Part shown: in pieces, positions 48,008 to 59,104 of the stretch
Layout: the number at the start of each line of letters is the position of its first letter
How positions within the stretch are numbered: the first letter of the stretch is position 1
Assembly (NCBI GenBank): GCA_037952775.1
Contig: JBANAY010000003.1
Span: 20,336,001 to 20,400,000, forward strand
Length of the DNA: 64,000 nt
Direction: 5' to 3'
Origin: Clonostachys chloroleuca
Lineage: Eukaryota > Ascomycota > Sordariomycetes > Hypocreales > Bionectriaceae
Program-made: the position numbers and the translations under genes
Notes under the pieces: generated by a model
The model's input: only the letters and a program-made list of their open reading frames with translations
Told to the model about the DNA's origin: nothing
Database searches by the model: none

Positions 48008-48894
48008 TTCCAGACCCCCAGCGTAGCATGATGGGCAGGAGGTTCTGTTAGTTTGCGTGACTTCCCCCTATTCGCTGCTCAAGCTAATGAGAGGGCGTTG
48101 TGAGAAGAGCTGTCACAGTAGGGGGGCAGGGCAGGATGAGGAGATTTCCATCCAACGTCTCGCCAGAAAACCCCATCCAACTCGAAGTGGTTGCTGCACG
48201 CTGCAAGCCACCGCAGGCCTGCCGGAGACAATGGAGAACACAATGGAGGCCACACCCTCAGTTCTCGTCATGCAGCGTACATCCATGATGCTTGTCGCCT
48301 GGGCCGAGCCCAAACAGCACACCCGGCAGGGAGAGCTGATCGGGCGGCAGTCGTACACGTGCTATAGGCGGGCGGAGTGCTCCGAGGCCAGGTTTTAATC
48401 ACGAGAGCCGGCCATTTCGAGGGAGGATAGCCAGTAAGCAGGTACCTAGCCCGGAGCTTCGCCTGCCATCTGATCTGATCTGACGGCTGGCAAGAGAGAC
48501 GCCAGGCGTGGGCCGCGAGACATTAGCCGAGCTGGGCGTGGGGAGACAACATGGAGGCGGGATGGACGAGGAAACAACAGCGAGTCCAATGGAGATGGCT
48601 ACATGCTAGATGACCTCCCTCGGGCTGGATCACGGCAGGCAGCTGCTCGAATCAAAAGGATGCACGGCCGCCCACAACTGGATAGTGGGAGACAGGGATG
48701 ACGGCGTCTAACCGCAATCGCAACACGATGCCAGAGAGAACCTTAATCCATCCAGTAGATGGCCGGCTCGGGTGCATATGCAAGCTCTCTCTCATCAGTC
48801 GCATCCATCCCCTCACCATCTCTCGTGCTGAGATGTGATGCGATGTGAGGCGAGCAGAAGGGCCAACCACATCGACCTCGGCCGGAGCACCAGT

Positions 48895-48902
48895 TATATA
48901 AG
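48895..48902 (+). promoter_or_regulatory. TATA box upstream of the 73-aa gene
   Basis: TATATAAG is followed by a strongly pyrimidine-rich stretch (TTTCTTCCTCCCC, CTCTTTCC) and a leader of nearly 300 nt ending CCCAAAATG. This is the layout of highly expressed fungal genes. Confidence 0.6.
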
Positions 48903-49208
48903 ACACCACGGCATCGGGCCTTGGGATCAATTGTTTCTTCCTCCCCATCCTGCTCGTCTCCTCTCATCTCGTCTCGTTTCTCTTTCCTTCTCTGCAGGCC
49001 GCTACTTTTAATACAATCTGCCCTTTGACCTTCTCACTCTCGCTGGCACGCTCAACGCTGCCTCTCTTGCACCATCCGCACATCCATCCAACAGCATCAC
49101 CAAGCACAATTCAGGGTGTCTCTCTCGCTCACTTACACCCACAACCAAATCCATTCGATCAATCAATCAACCACTCACTCACTTACCCAACGCCCTCCTC
49201 CACCCAAA

Positions 49209-49521
49209 ATGTCCAAGGTATGTACATCCATCTCCCTGCCGCTCAGACCTCTCTCCCATCCCAGCCTCTCCCGCAAACCGAGACATTCAAATGGCTAACA
49301 GCAACCAGCTCCAAGACAAGACCGCGCCGCACTACACCGTCCCCAGCATCCCCCCCATCCAGATCAAGGGCCGGTGCGGCACCATGGAGGACTTCAGGCG
49401 GCGCTACAGCACCAACGAAGACCCGACTTACACCTACGACATCGGCCACACCAAGACGCCCAAGCGTGTCGTCGACGACGGCGAGGCTGGCCTGTGCCTC
49501 GATCTCAGCACCAGGCGTTGA
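49209..49521 (+). CDS. Small protein of unknown function, 73 aa
   Basis: Exon 1 is only ATGTCCAAG (49209-49217). An intron follows with donor GTATGT, a GCTAAC branch site and acceptor CCAG (49218-49308); exon 2 is 49309-49521. The product is hydrophilic, with the run IPPIQIKGRCGTMEDF near residues 14-29 and a Tyr/Asp/Arg-rich middle (RRRYSTNEDPTYTYD). Two cysteines are present, and there is no signal peptide or membrane segment. An alternative unspliced start at 49291 would give 76 aa. I favour the spliced form because its start codon context and branch site are both good. A TATA box and pyrimidine-rich leader suggest strong expression. I do not recognise the family. Confidence 0.6.
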
Positions 49522-51060
49522 ATTGAAACGGAAAGGATACCCAAAGCCAAAAAGTCTCTTGTTGTTTTCTCTCTTTTTACTTTCTCTCAAAAAAAAAATT
49601 AAATAGTAGTTAATTCATCCAAATCGAGTCGCTCGTTTGAACCATGTCTTAATCACCTTCCTCTTCCACTCTGAACTGGTGCCAAAACATCCCCATGCCA
49701 TCCTCACCTCGACAATCCCCCACAAATTTCAATCCAACACAACGTTTACCTAAAGCAAAGCAACGCGACTTCTCGCCGTGCTCCACCACGGCCCTCTCCC
49801 AGTTTATTCATCTGGTCAACTTCTCAACAAGACAACCCGGCCACACACATCCAGTCCTGGCCACACACGTCCAACCCTCACCACAGAAGATAAGAGCCAC
49901 CATCCCCCTCCCATCCCGATGCGCAAAGCAAAGCAAAGAAATCAATCCCAACCACCAAGAAATTAAGTCCCATATCACCTCACAGAGTCATCTCCGGGCC
50001 TCCCACCTACCAATCACAATGACGTGGAGTCATCCTCGTCTCCATCTCCAGCGGGTTAAAGCGTTCCCACCCCGCAAAGCCCCCTCCCCTTGATCAGGCA
50101 AGCCGAAGTCATTGAAACCAACCACCACCACCACCATCCCCCCCCCGAAGCCGCCGCGACGCAACCCAGAAGCCAACGATGCGTCCCGAACGGGAAACCG
50201 ATGAGTTCGCTGGCCGTTCCCCCCGTCGGTGGGGGGCCACTCAAAAACCACCCACATCCTCGAAGCAGTCCCAGGGATAAAAAGCCTTATCAGGACCGGG
50301 ATGGGGGATGAAAAGGTTGGTGTGCGCCGCCGTGTCGCGACGTCTTGGCGAGCTGTCGCGGTGCCCCCTGCTGCGGGGATCTGGCCGACCACCTCCCAAC
50401 CCTCCAACCGGTTCTCTGGGTTGGAGGGGGGGTCGCATTCGCGTACGCGCTTCGGAGAGGGGGGAGGGTGTTGCTTTGTGCGAGGGTTCTTGCATAGAAT
50501 GTGCCCAGGATTAGGGGGAAGAGCCAAAAGGGCCCGGCAGGCTTGCTTCATTCCTTGGGGGAACACAGGTCATGCGGACATAGGAGGCTCAACCTCCGGA
50601 CTGCTCTTATGCGAGCACGAAACACAGACGAAAGTGTCTCTCTTCCCCGACTTTCTCTACATATAAATGAGCACGTCACGTCATTCCGGAACATGAACAG
50701 AGACAAACAATCGGTAGGATAGGTCAGCGAGGCCTAAAATCCCTGTCTATTAAGTATCTAACTCGGTAGGAAACACGGAGAGCGGGATATAAAACGCCAG
50801 CGACACATCATTAAAGAAGCACTAATGGTAAAAAGGGTATCGGCCTCGAAAGGGATAGGGTGTATATCATCGCCAAGTGGTATATATGGGGATTGGCTCC
50901 GAGGTCTGGTTCGTGCTGCTCATGGCCTCATGTCTCGGCGCGGTGGGCCAAGTGACCAGTTCAAGGCAAAGAAATCAGGCAGCTGCTTCTCTTTCGTTCC
51001 TCTGACTCGGCAGTCTTAGGTCTTTGCCGCGGTCGCAGGTTTTTCAGATGTAGCCTTGGC
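49522..51060. other. Intergenic, 1.5 kb
   Basis: Holds the 3' flanks of the 73-aa gene and of SFH5. GC-rich overlapping frames at 50.0-50.7 kb lie on both strands and are low in complexity (Gly/Val or Pro/Arg runs). No gene is supported. Confidence 0.45.
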
Positions 51061-52482
51061 CTACTCAGCTGCGTCTTTTGTGGGCTCCTCCTTCTTAGAC
51101 TCCTCTGTCTTGGCCTCTTCTTTCTTGGACTCCTCTGTCTTGGTCTCTTCTTTCTTAGCCTCCTCTTCCTTGACCTGCTCCTTGATTTCCTCCTTCTTGG
51201 GCTCCTCCTTGACGTCTTCCTTCTTGGCCTCTTCCTTAGCCTCCTCCTTCTTCTCCTCCTTGGACTCCTCCTTCTTTGCGGGCTCCGGCTCCTTCTTGAC
51301 CAACTTGATTTCCTCGCCCTCCTTCACGCTCGGACCCTCACCGCCGTACTCCTTGGGCAGGGACGACTTGATCTGGGGCAGCTCGGCGGCCAGCGTCGTG
51401 CCGGAGCTCATGGGGTGGAACTTCTTGAGCGTCGCGGGCGCCAGGAAGAGCTTCATGGCGGCGTACATCCAGCCCATGATGGTCGGCACGTTGACGAAGT
51501 ACTTGTGCTCCAGCAGCTCCGGGTAGGCGGTGGCGAAGGCGTCAATGGTCTGCTTGCTGGCGGCCTTGACGTGGGGGTCCATGCGCAGGAAGCTGACGGA
51601 GAGGTAGTCGTGGACCTGGACCATCTTGTAGGGGTCCGCGACGCTTGGGTCATCCGAGATGGGCTCGGTGGCAGCGTCGATCCTGAGCTTCTGGACTCCG
51701 AGCTCCATCAGGGCAGTGCGCCATCGGACGAACCTAAAGGATTGTTAATCATCTACGAATAAACAGAAAAAACGGGGGAAACGGTAAGAGGCATCCACTT
51801 ACTCGTCGACATCTCCAAACGTCTTCTTGAAGCTCTTGACGGCGCCGTAGATGTTCCAGGTGATGACCGTCTCCTGGCCGGCGGCGTTCTTGTGGACGGT
51901 GGCATAGCCCAGACCCTCAAAGGTGTCGGCGTCAAAGGTGCGCTCGACGAGCTCGGTCGGCTTCAGCTCCTTGCGCCACTTCAGGGCTTCCTCGAGCTGC
52001 TTCGCGGCGACGTCGACATCGCCGCCCTTGGCGCGCAGAAACTTCTGCAGCACAATCTTGGCCGGGATGCTCGCCTCGATGTCCTTGAGCTCGATGCCCC
52101 ACATCTCAGTGTGCTCGGCCTTCTTGAGGATCTCGGGGAGGCGGGCGGTCAGCTTTGAGAGGGCCGTCTCCGGCTTCTTGGGAGCCTCCTCCTTAGTCTC
52201 CTCCTTGGCCTCGTCCTTCTTGGTCTCCTCCTTGGCCTCTTCTTTGACGGCCTCTGTCTTGGGAGCCTCCTCCTTGGTGGCTTCCTCCTTGGTGGCTTCC
52301 TCCTTGGTGGCTTCCTCCTTGGTGGCCTCAGGCTTGGCAGCCTCCTCCTTGGAAGCCTCTACCTTTGGCGTCTCCTCCTTGGTAGCCTCAGCCGCAGGAG
52401 CAGCAGCAGTGGGCTCAGTAGTGGGCTCCACGCCCGGCGCAGGGGCAGCGGGGGTGACAGTCTTCTCCTCGACAGCAGACAT
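51061..52482 (-). CDS. SFH5: Phosphatidylinositol transfer protein SFH5 (Sec14 family)
   Basis: A non-classical Sec14 protein; family members move phosphatidylinositol (SFH5 can also carry heme in yeast) and act at ER/plasma-membrane contacts. Exons 52482-51803 and 51733-51061 (GTAAGT...TTTAG, 69 nt) give 450 aa. Residues 1-105 are an Ala/Glu/Lys-rich disordered region with TKEEA pentapeptide repeats. The CRAL-TRIO N lobe starts around 108, and the lipid-binding fold runs from about 180 to 360, with WNIYGAVKSF, YFVNVPTIMGW and the closing LPKEYGGEG. The last 90 residues are a second Lys/Glu-rich tail. The double acidic/basic tails make the protein longer than yeast SFH5 (294 aa) but are usual in filamentous fungi. 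The start is the first ATG. Confidence 0.9.
52267..52330 (-). repeat. 15-bp tandem repeat inside SFH5
   Basis: Four near-identical 15-nt units (CTCCTTGGTGGCTTC on the plus strand) encode ATKEE repeats. The copies are almost the same at the nucleotide level, so copy number may vary between strains. Confidence 0.85.
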
Positions 52483-54053
52483 GGCGATGTTGGGTATCTA
52501 AAGGGTATGAAAAAGAAAGGAAGGATGATGATTGAGGAACGGCGTAGAGGGTGAAGAAATATCCGACAAGGTTGTCTATTAAAATTTTGGGGGACAAGGC
52601 GGGGGGTGGGTTATTAGATCAAAACAAACAAACCGAGTCCAACAACAGGGTGCGATGAGCTTGACGAATAGCGTGGCTCAATCAATGCGCCGCGGGCTGT
52701 ATTCAGGCTTTGGGGGGTATCGTAGAGGGGTATCTGGAAGGGGGTATCAAATAAAAAGCAGGAATCAGCCAAAGAGCGCAATTGCGTCGAGTGGTCAAGA
52801 TCAAATCCAACGGCGTCGCAGGAGAGAGATGAAATGGGATTCAGGAGAAGGCCGGAGCGGAAAAAGGTCATGGCCTGATTGATATCTCTGGGAGTTTCGA
52901 GGTGTCAGCGTCGTAGCGCCAGTTGCTGCCTCCACTCCAGCCCGGCCGGGTGGGGCGGGCCTTCCCCCTGTAATTCACTGTGCGCGGTGACCAGATCAAT
53001 TTAGATCAGGAGAGGCCGTGCGCTGTGGCCCAGTGCCACGGTGCTCTGCCGCCGTTTGAGTGAGCATCGCGAGAGAGCTGTGGGCGAGGCGAGGGAGCCC
53101 CTGCAACCGCTGAGAGCGGTGCTGTTGCAGGTGTCGCTACTAGCCTGTCGCGCGACGCAGCTGCGGGCTGTTAGTCGGCGCTAGCACGAGCACTGTGGCG
53201 TCACACAACGTCCCGTCTGGCGGGGAAACGAAATTACAGCGCCGGGCTAGGGGAGGATCCGAGCGTGGCTGGTGGCCAATCGATCCCTCACAGCGGCCCC
53301 CCGAGTCTTGAGTGGCCTGCAACAAAACGACAAAAACGGCTTCAAAAGTTTCAATTTGGGTTTTATAGCGGTGGTACGGATCGTAATCTGCAGTCTGTTC
53401 AGGTGTCCTGTGTACCCCCAAAAGCTGAGCCAATCCTTTCACCAACCATTCCAAAAATTTCCAGCACACCAATTTGTCAAGGACCGTGAAGTCCGTCCTA
53501 ATCTCAAGATTGTCAGGCATCGTAAAGCGACAGACATCTCCCATGTGGGCCTCCCGATCCGGTTTAGTATGGACCCTTGTTTTCCCCAACCCGTGTCTTC
53601 ATTGTTCAATCTCGTGTGCAACTTCTCTCTGGGAAATGAATGCAATGGCAAATTAAAAAGGAAAATAAAAGGAAATAAAAGGAAAATAAGGAAACAACCT
53701 CCGATCCGATTCATGCACACCTATCTTCCCCACTCGAACGTGAACGCGAAACACATAAAAGAAGGAAAGCGTCTCTTTGGATCGAAATTGCTTGTGCAGG
53801 GTAGCCAGCCTAGCATTATGGCTGGTCTGCGGCAGGCAAGTGGCATTGATCAATCTGTGTGTCGGACCGAGCGATTGAGTGTCTGTGATGTATGCATCAA
53901 AGGAGTGACAAATGCTGGAACCAGTGCAAGGGCAAAAGCTTTGAAAAAAAAAAAAAAAAAAAAAAAAAGGAAACAAAAGAAACAAAAACAATCAAGAGAG
54001 TTAGTTGGACGATTCACCACCTTCACCTTGGTACTTGGTGCGTGTTGCTGGGT
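52483..54053. other. Intergenic, 1.6 kb
   Basis: SFH5 promoter and leader on the left, RRM-gene 3' flank on the right. The long plus-strand frame at 53.27-54.06 kb owes its length partly to the poly(A) run and is not credible as a gene. Confidence 0.5.
53944..53968 (+). repeat. Poly(A) tract, 25 bp
   Basis: An uninterrupted A run, equivalent to poly(T) on the strand of the RRM gene just beyond its stop codon. Confidence 0.9.
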
Positions 54054-56441
54054 TTAGTGGCCAGCCAGCGCCCGGGACAGGATTCGCTCGACGGCGGAAA
54101 ACTCCATGTGAGCGACCTGGGCAATGGTCAGCTTGTCAAAGGACGGGCCCATGACGTGGCCAAGCTCGGCCCAAAAATGACCCCAGTAAGGGTCGGTGTC
54201 ACGGGTGCGCTCCTGGATATCGTTGCGGTCCTGAAGAGGCCGAGACATGGTGTCACGTAGCGTCTGGTCACGGATGAGGGCAATGTACCACTGCTCAACA
54301 TGTTAGCAAAATGAAAAGAGGTGAGGAGAGAGGGGGAAGGCAAACCTCAACAACGTCAGGAGGCATCCCGGGCTTAAGGCACATCGCATACTGATGGCGC
54401 CATCCGAACGCGTAAGGCGGCTGGCCATAGCCTAGCTGCTGCTCTTCATCCGACATTTGCGCGAACCAGGCAATGTCGTCCTTCATGAGAGGAGTGAAGC
54501 CGTGGCAGCCCATTGCCGCACTGGCGACGCGGCGATAAAGCTGCTTGTTCAAGTGCGTGTGGTTATCAGTCTTGTAGATGGTCCGAGCTAGAAGACGAAG
54601 AAGCTCGCATGTCGCCTTGAAAACGGCACGTCGCTGCGAGATGGTGATGTGATCGGTGTAGCTCCATGGGAATTTCTTCAGAGTGCTGATGAGGCACTCG
54701 TAGGGACGCTGAGGGCAATCCTTGGAAAATGGAGACTTTTTTTTGTACGTCAGTTGTCACGTACAGGATAAACAGCACGCATGAGATGGTGAAGAGAGAT
54801 TGACTTACTCTGTGCGGGACCTCAACATGCTTCACAAGCATGGTCATTTCTTCTTCGGAGATGAATCCCTTGAAGTTCTCCCAGGGCTGATCCGGCTTTT
54901 GGGCCTTGAACTCGGGCCTGGAGCCATCCCAAAAGATGCCAACAGCGAGCGGAAACAGATCCTTCATCAAGCAGCCCTGGTCGGAGAGTTCAACATCCAC
55001 GGGACGATCACCGAGGCGGCTAACGCGGCCACCCATGGTGTTCACGTGGTGCCTCTCGACCGCTTTCATGGCATCTTCAAGGGTGCAGAACTCGACATAG
55101 GCATCCATGGTCTTGCTAGTGACCCGCTCCATGATGATGTGCACAGGCTCATCACTGTCATTGAGAATCTTGGAGTTGCGCCCAAGGAAGGCAATGACTT
55201 CCGCGCGCTTGGTATCAAACGGGATCTAGATGTGTAGGTTGTCAGCATGAACATTATCGATGAGCGGTAGGCGAGGAATGTCAAGACTCACGTTACGAAT
55301 CTTGACAACGCCGTGGTTGACGGTTTTATGCTGCTTCGAGCCCTCGACGAATGGGAAAAACTCGGGAGCCATTGCGGTACGGAAGCTGGGATATCCCGAC
55401 GGAGTCGAGGTGAGAGCCTTCAACTTGTCAGACCGATAGTCGAAGACCTGCTGTTGCTGCAAAGACAACGGAGAGGCCATCTTGGGAGCAGCAAATGTGT
55501 TTGCCGCGCCGGGATCATAGAAAGGATCCTGCGCTCCATTCTCTGCTTGGTATGGAACGAGTCCTAGATTGAACTTGGGGGAGGCTCTTGACGAGCGGGC
55601 TGTCCACAGGTTGTGGGGGCATAGTTTCTAGGTTCAGTGTGGTTAAGAGGTGTTGCTGCAGGAGCACTCAAAAGGTAACTGGGTGTAGAATGCTGGGGAG
55701 TGGGATCTGGACTCATCACCATGGTTGACGTGGACTGGGCCGAGCCGCTGACGGAGAAAAATGTCTTGAGTGACCCATTGGAATTGGAATAGGGAACAAC
55801 GGCGTTTCTCTCACTCATAGGAGTATGAGGAGCCTGTTGCTGGGATGGATGTTGTGCAATGTTCACCGACCGGGCGGGCTGGTAGGGCATCAGAGGAGCC
55901 GTGTTCGTTGGGACTGAGGCGCCCACCTAGGGCGTAGCAGTTCCATTCGCGATGCCATTGTGACCTTGGTTGAATCTCTGGAACAGGTGCTGGGAGGGGT
56001 AGTAGGAACCATTGTTCATGTGTTGTTCATGTTGTTCATGGGGGCAATGGGTGGAGGAAGGGGACCAGCCGTCATTCCGCCAGCTTGGGGCATCGGGACG
56101 CTGCATTGGCCAGGAGCATATGTGACGGGCTGGAGGCTGTTAATCGTTTGAAGATGAAGCAGGGACATATTAGTGATATCCATCTCCCGTACCTGGGTAA
56201 ACTGTCCATTGGTTGCACCAATGTTGGGGACCCATGAGCTAGACGTGGGGTTCAGCGTAGCCTGCTGCGGCTTCGTGTCAGATTGCTCCAAGACAGATGG
56301 TGGAGTCGACGAGTCTTTTGCTGTTGCCCCAGATGTGAGAGAAGCAGATGGCGAAGTAGGGCCATTGTCGCCCAAGGGATTGTTTTGGGTGGTGAAGTTG
56401 TAGGGCTGGTAGGCTTGAGCCGTACCGTTTGCCGTGGCCAT
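54054..56441 (-). CDS. RRM-domain RNA-binding protein, frame interrupted
   Basis: The C-terminal exons are clean: 55480 and upstream to 55292, 55225-54809, 54735-54346 and 54290-54054, all joined in phase 0 by GT-AG introns. They carry an RNA recognition motif (RNIPFDTKR...VHIIMERVTSK...DAYVEFCTLEDAMKAV) and a conserved downstream region (SPFSKDCPQRPYECL; GPSFDKLTIAQ). The N-terminal part (ATG at 56441) is Gln/Asn/Pro/Ser-rich and disordered. In that part the frame breaks three times. There is a 2-nt shift in an ATGAACAAC-type repeat (about 56016-56030), a TAG at 55929-55927 between ATP and VGAS, and a 1-nt shift at a C5 run near 55585. No consensus introns explain them. The protein otherwise resembles fungal hnRNP-type RRM proteins; its targets are unknown. 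Confidence 0.7.
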
Positions 56442-56459
56442 GTTGATGAAGTGACTTTC

Positions 56460-56919
56460 CTAAAGATCAAGTCAGCTTTCGATGAATAAACATTAGACTC
56501 GTTAGGAAAACAAACCGAATTATGGAATAACACGAGTTTCAAGTTATCCTAAGTTGAAGGCAAGCTCAAGCGTGCGGTTTTTCCCAGTAGAAGTCTTGGT
56601 TTTTCAAGTCAAAGCGCCGCGAATGTTGTGTTACGTACTCTGGAGTGCAAAGAAACGGCAACAAACCCAACGGGGGCTTTCCAAGAGTGTGTTTTCAAAA
56701 AATGAAAGCAGTCTGGATGGATGGTTTTTGTGTAGTGAGAAGGAAATGGTGGGTGGATGAGATGAGGAAACGGGGATGAGGGAGGGAGAGAGGGTGGAAA
56801 GGGGAGGGAGAGAGATTGAGAGAGTCAAAAGAGAGGCTTCGCACCAAGTTCAAGATGTTTGGAGAAAGGTTACTCGGTGTTGGGCGTGATTGAGTGTGAG
56901 ATGATGGCAATCAACTCAC
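56460..56919 (-). other. Probable 5'UTR intron of the RRM gene
   Basis: Donor GTGAGT after CCACCAAG (56919) and acceptor CTTTAG (ending 56460), with a GCTGAC branch site 16 nt before it. The acceptor lies 18 nt upstream of the ATG. At 460 nt it is long for this genome, as leader introns often are. Confidence 0.5.
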
Positions 56920-57738
56920 CTTGGTGGAATGGATCTGAGGTGATGCTCACTTTCAACTCAGACGCGCAACGCGCTGCTTGTTATGATCCCGTCTGCAGAA
57001 GCCCACACGCGCACTCCCGCCGGAGGGCACGAGCCTAGAACACATGACTTCTGCCAATGAGAAGCCCGGAGCCTCCTTGGAGCCTACCCATCTGGCATTC
57101 TGCCAGCTGCTGGCACATGTTTGGCAGGGCAGCAGTGTTGTTCCGGTGTGTTATCGATGCCCTTGCCTTCCTCCAAGCTTGTAGAGTTTGGCTGCAGCTG
57201 ATCTTAGGAGGTTGAAATTAGAAGTAGGGTGGCGCAGGAGAATGCGTGAGTAAGTGAGTGCTCTCGCCTTATGAATGGGGAACCCTGAGCGACAATACCA
57301 AACACAATGCAGCCTTATTGTGTGATTGTATTTTTGATAAGCGGTCAGGCACTCGGAAGCCACCTTTGCCCCGCGGCCAACACATATTCACATGCAGAAA
57401 ATAGCACCGAGCAGCCAGCTCACACCGAAGTGCACCAGGAAAACAATGACAATGACCAGCCGACGATACTTACCTTAAGTTGACGCTCGTTGTGAAGTCA
57501 GATGAACTTGAAAGCACGGTCGGTCCCAAGTGCTGGAGTCGTGCCAGCCCGAAACAGAAACGTAGGTAGAGAATAGAGAGATGCAAGTCAATGAAGTTGT
57601 ATTTATAATAGTCCGAAGCCTTATATAATCCGCATGAGAATCGTCAACTTTTGCTGCCACTCTCCATCTACCGTGGGCGGCCTTCCATGATTTCACCATA
57701 CAGTATGGCAATAGCGTTCATATGACCATGATGGCCGT
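56920..57738. other. Intergenic
   Basis: RRM-gene promoter side and ARPC4 3' flank. Nothing else is seen. Confidence 0.5.
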
Positions 57739-58540
57739 TTAATCGAACTGGCGGTGAAGGTTAGCATGCGTAGGGCACGAGGCGGAAGCAAGATAGAACC
57801 TACGGGGGTCAAAAAGGACTCGGCTACGAAACGTGCCCGAGCGTTCAACTGGGAGAGCAATTCGTTAGTGATCCCACAACTCCCTCTAACAACACGCTGC
57901 AGACTCACAAAGAGTTTCATCTCGGAGATCTCCTTGTCGACCTCCTCCATGAACTGGATGATGAAATCCACCAACTTGTGCTTCAGCATTTCTTCGGTGT
58001 GGTAGTTGGTTATTAGGAAGGAGATGTCGTATCCCTACGCGACGTCAGTATTCTGGGCATCATTCTGGGCATGTCGCATCGTACCTTGATAGGCTTTCTC
58101 CGGAGAATGAAGAAAGATTCCGCTCTGTACCTGTGTCAGCCGCCAGCACTCCAACCAGTTACGTTTCAGGCAGGAAGCCGCACCTCATGGCGAGGAACCG
58201 ATTGAATTTGTGGACCAGAATATGCTCAATCTCGTCGGCCTGCTTAATCTTAATGCTGATACGAACGGAGTTGATGCTGGGCTCGATCAAGACTCGCTCG
58301 TTGTCGTTGCGGGCGACGTGGAGAGGGGTGAGCAGGACCTCCGGTGAGGTCTGGGCTTCAATCTCGGGGACATTGTGGCGTTCGACCGTCTGGGAGGCAA
58401 AGTTGGAGAGGGTCAGAGCAGCAGTCAAGCTGCTCCGGACGCATTGGAGGTACGGGCGCAAGGATTGCGACTGTCGGTTGGAACGAGTTAGTGGACACGG
58501 GGAATGCTGCCGGGACTCAATGACGAGGCATGCGCACCAT
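57739..58540 (-). CDS. ARC19: Actin-related protein 2/3 complex subunit 4 (ARPC4)
   Basis: The 20-kDa core subunit that bridges ARPC2 and the rest of the actin-branching Arp2/3 complex at cortical patches. Six exons give 169 aa, the exact family size: 58540-58538 (only ATG), 58470-58184, 58124-58085, 58034-57909, 57848-57804 and 57747-57739 (last two residues and stop). Near-invariant stretches are [17 protein letters not shown] at the N-terminus, [19 protein letters not shown] in the middle, and [15 protein letters not shown] and [13 protein letters not shown] at the end. All introns are short with GT-AG borders, and phases agree. The gene is transcribed away from UBP6 across a 564-bp shared upstream region. 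Nothing is missing. Confidence 0.95.
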
Positions 58541-59104
58541 GGCTGGTTGATCTGGGCTCGGTTACCGATGTAGAGAAACTACACACACAGCTTTGCTATC
58601 GATCGGGTCCTACGCCGTCATTATCTGGTGCGGTTGACGGCGGGGCTGGAGATCGTGAGGGCTTGGAGTTGGTGGTGAGCTCCCGTCTACCTAATCCATG
58701 GCTCGGCCGTAGATTAGGAGCCAACTCCTCCGCTGACGTTCGTGGTGGGGCAATAAGCTGCGCCACTACGCCCCAAGTGCTGCTGTCGGTGTGGCATGTG
58801 ATCACGTGAATTCGCGAGCCTTCCCCAGGCGACGTGGCTCAAGCTTGGGTTCAACCTCCGGGCGTGTGGGCGGTGAGTTACCCCACCATTGCCCAGGTAC
58901 CAGCTGAGTGACGCATGTTGATTAAAGACTGGTGTTCCGCTTCGAAGAAAATCATCCCTCCCATTTCTCCTCGGCATCCCCCCTCGCCACACTGTTCTAT
59001 TCGTCTCTATAGCTGTATTGCCCTCAGCTACCACCGTTTTAGATATTCATTGCTTGCTTTTGCTTGATTAGAAGAATACCCGAAGCAGTGTCTTGCTTGT
59101 ATTT
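58541..59104. promoter_or_regulatory. Shared ARPC4/UBP6 divergent promoter
   Basis: 564 bp between the two start codons, with no other gene. Pyrimidine-rich leader sequence precedes UBP6. Individual binding sites cannot be assigned with confidence. Confidence 0.6.

Larger units (their letters stand above)
41587..48894. other. Long region without a recognised gene, 7.3 kb
   Basis: Possible leader introns for ASH1 are visible (donors GTGAGC near 42589 and GTAAGC near 42736), so part may be a long 5'UTR. A minus-strand 92-aa frame at 44695-44417 has a hydrophobic N-terminus resembling a signal peptide, but it has no homology I recognise. Sequence is mixed GC with CT/CA tracts and simple repeats, without RIP-type AT enrichment. 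It may hold non-coding transcripts. Confidence 0.4.

Noticed and set aside
50030..50566. 178-aa minus-strand frame
   Set aside because: GC-rich shadow with Gly/Val runs, opposed by a long plus-strand frame; nothing recognisable.
53272..54057. 261-aa plus-strand frame
   Set aside because: Runs through a poly(A) tract as polylysine and lies in the 3' flank of the RRM gene; no family features.
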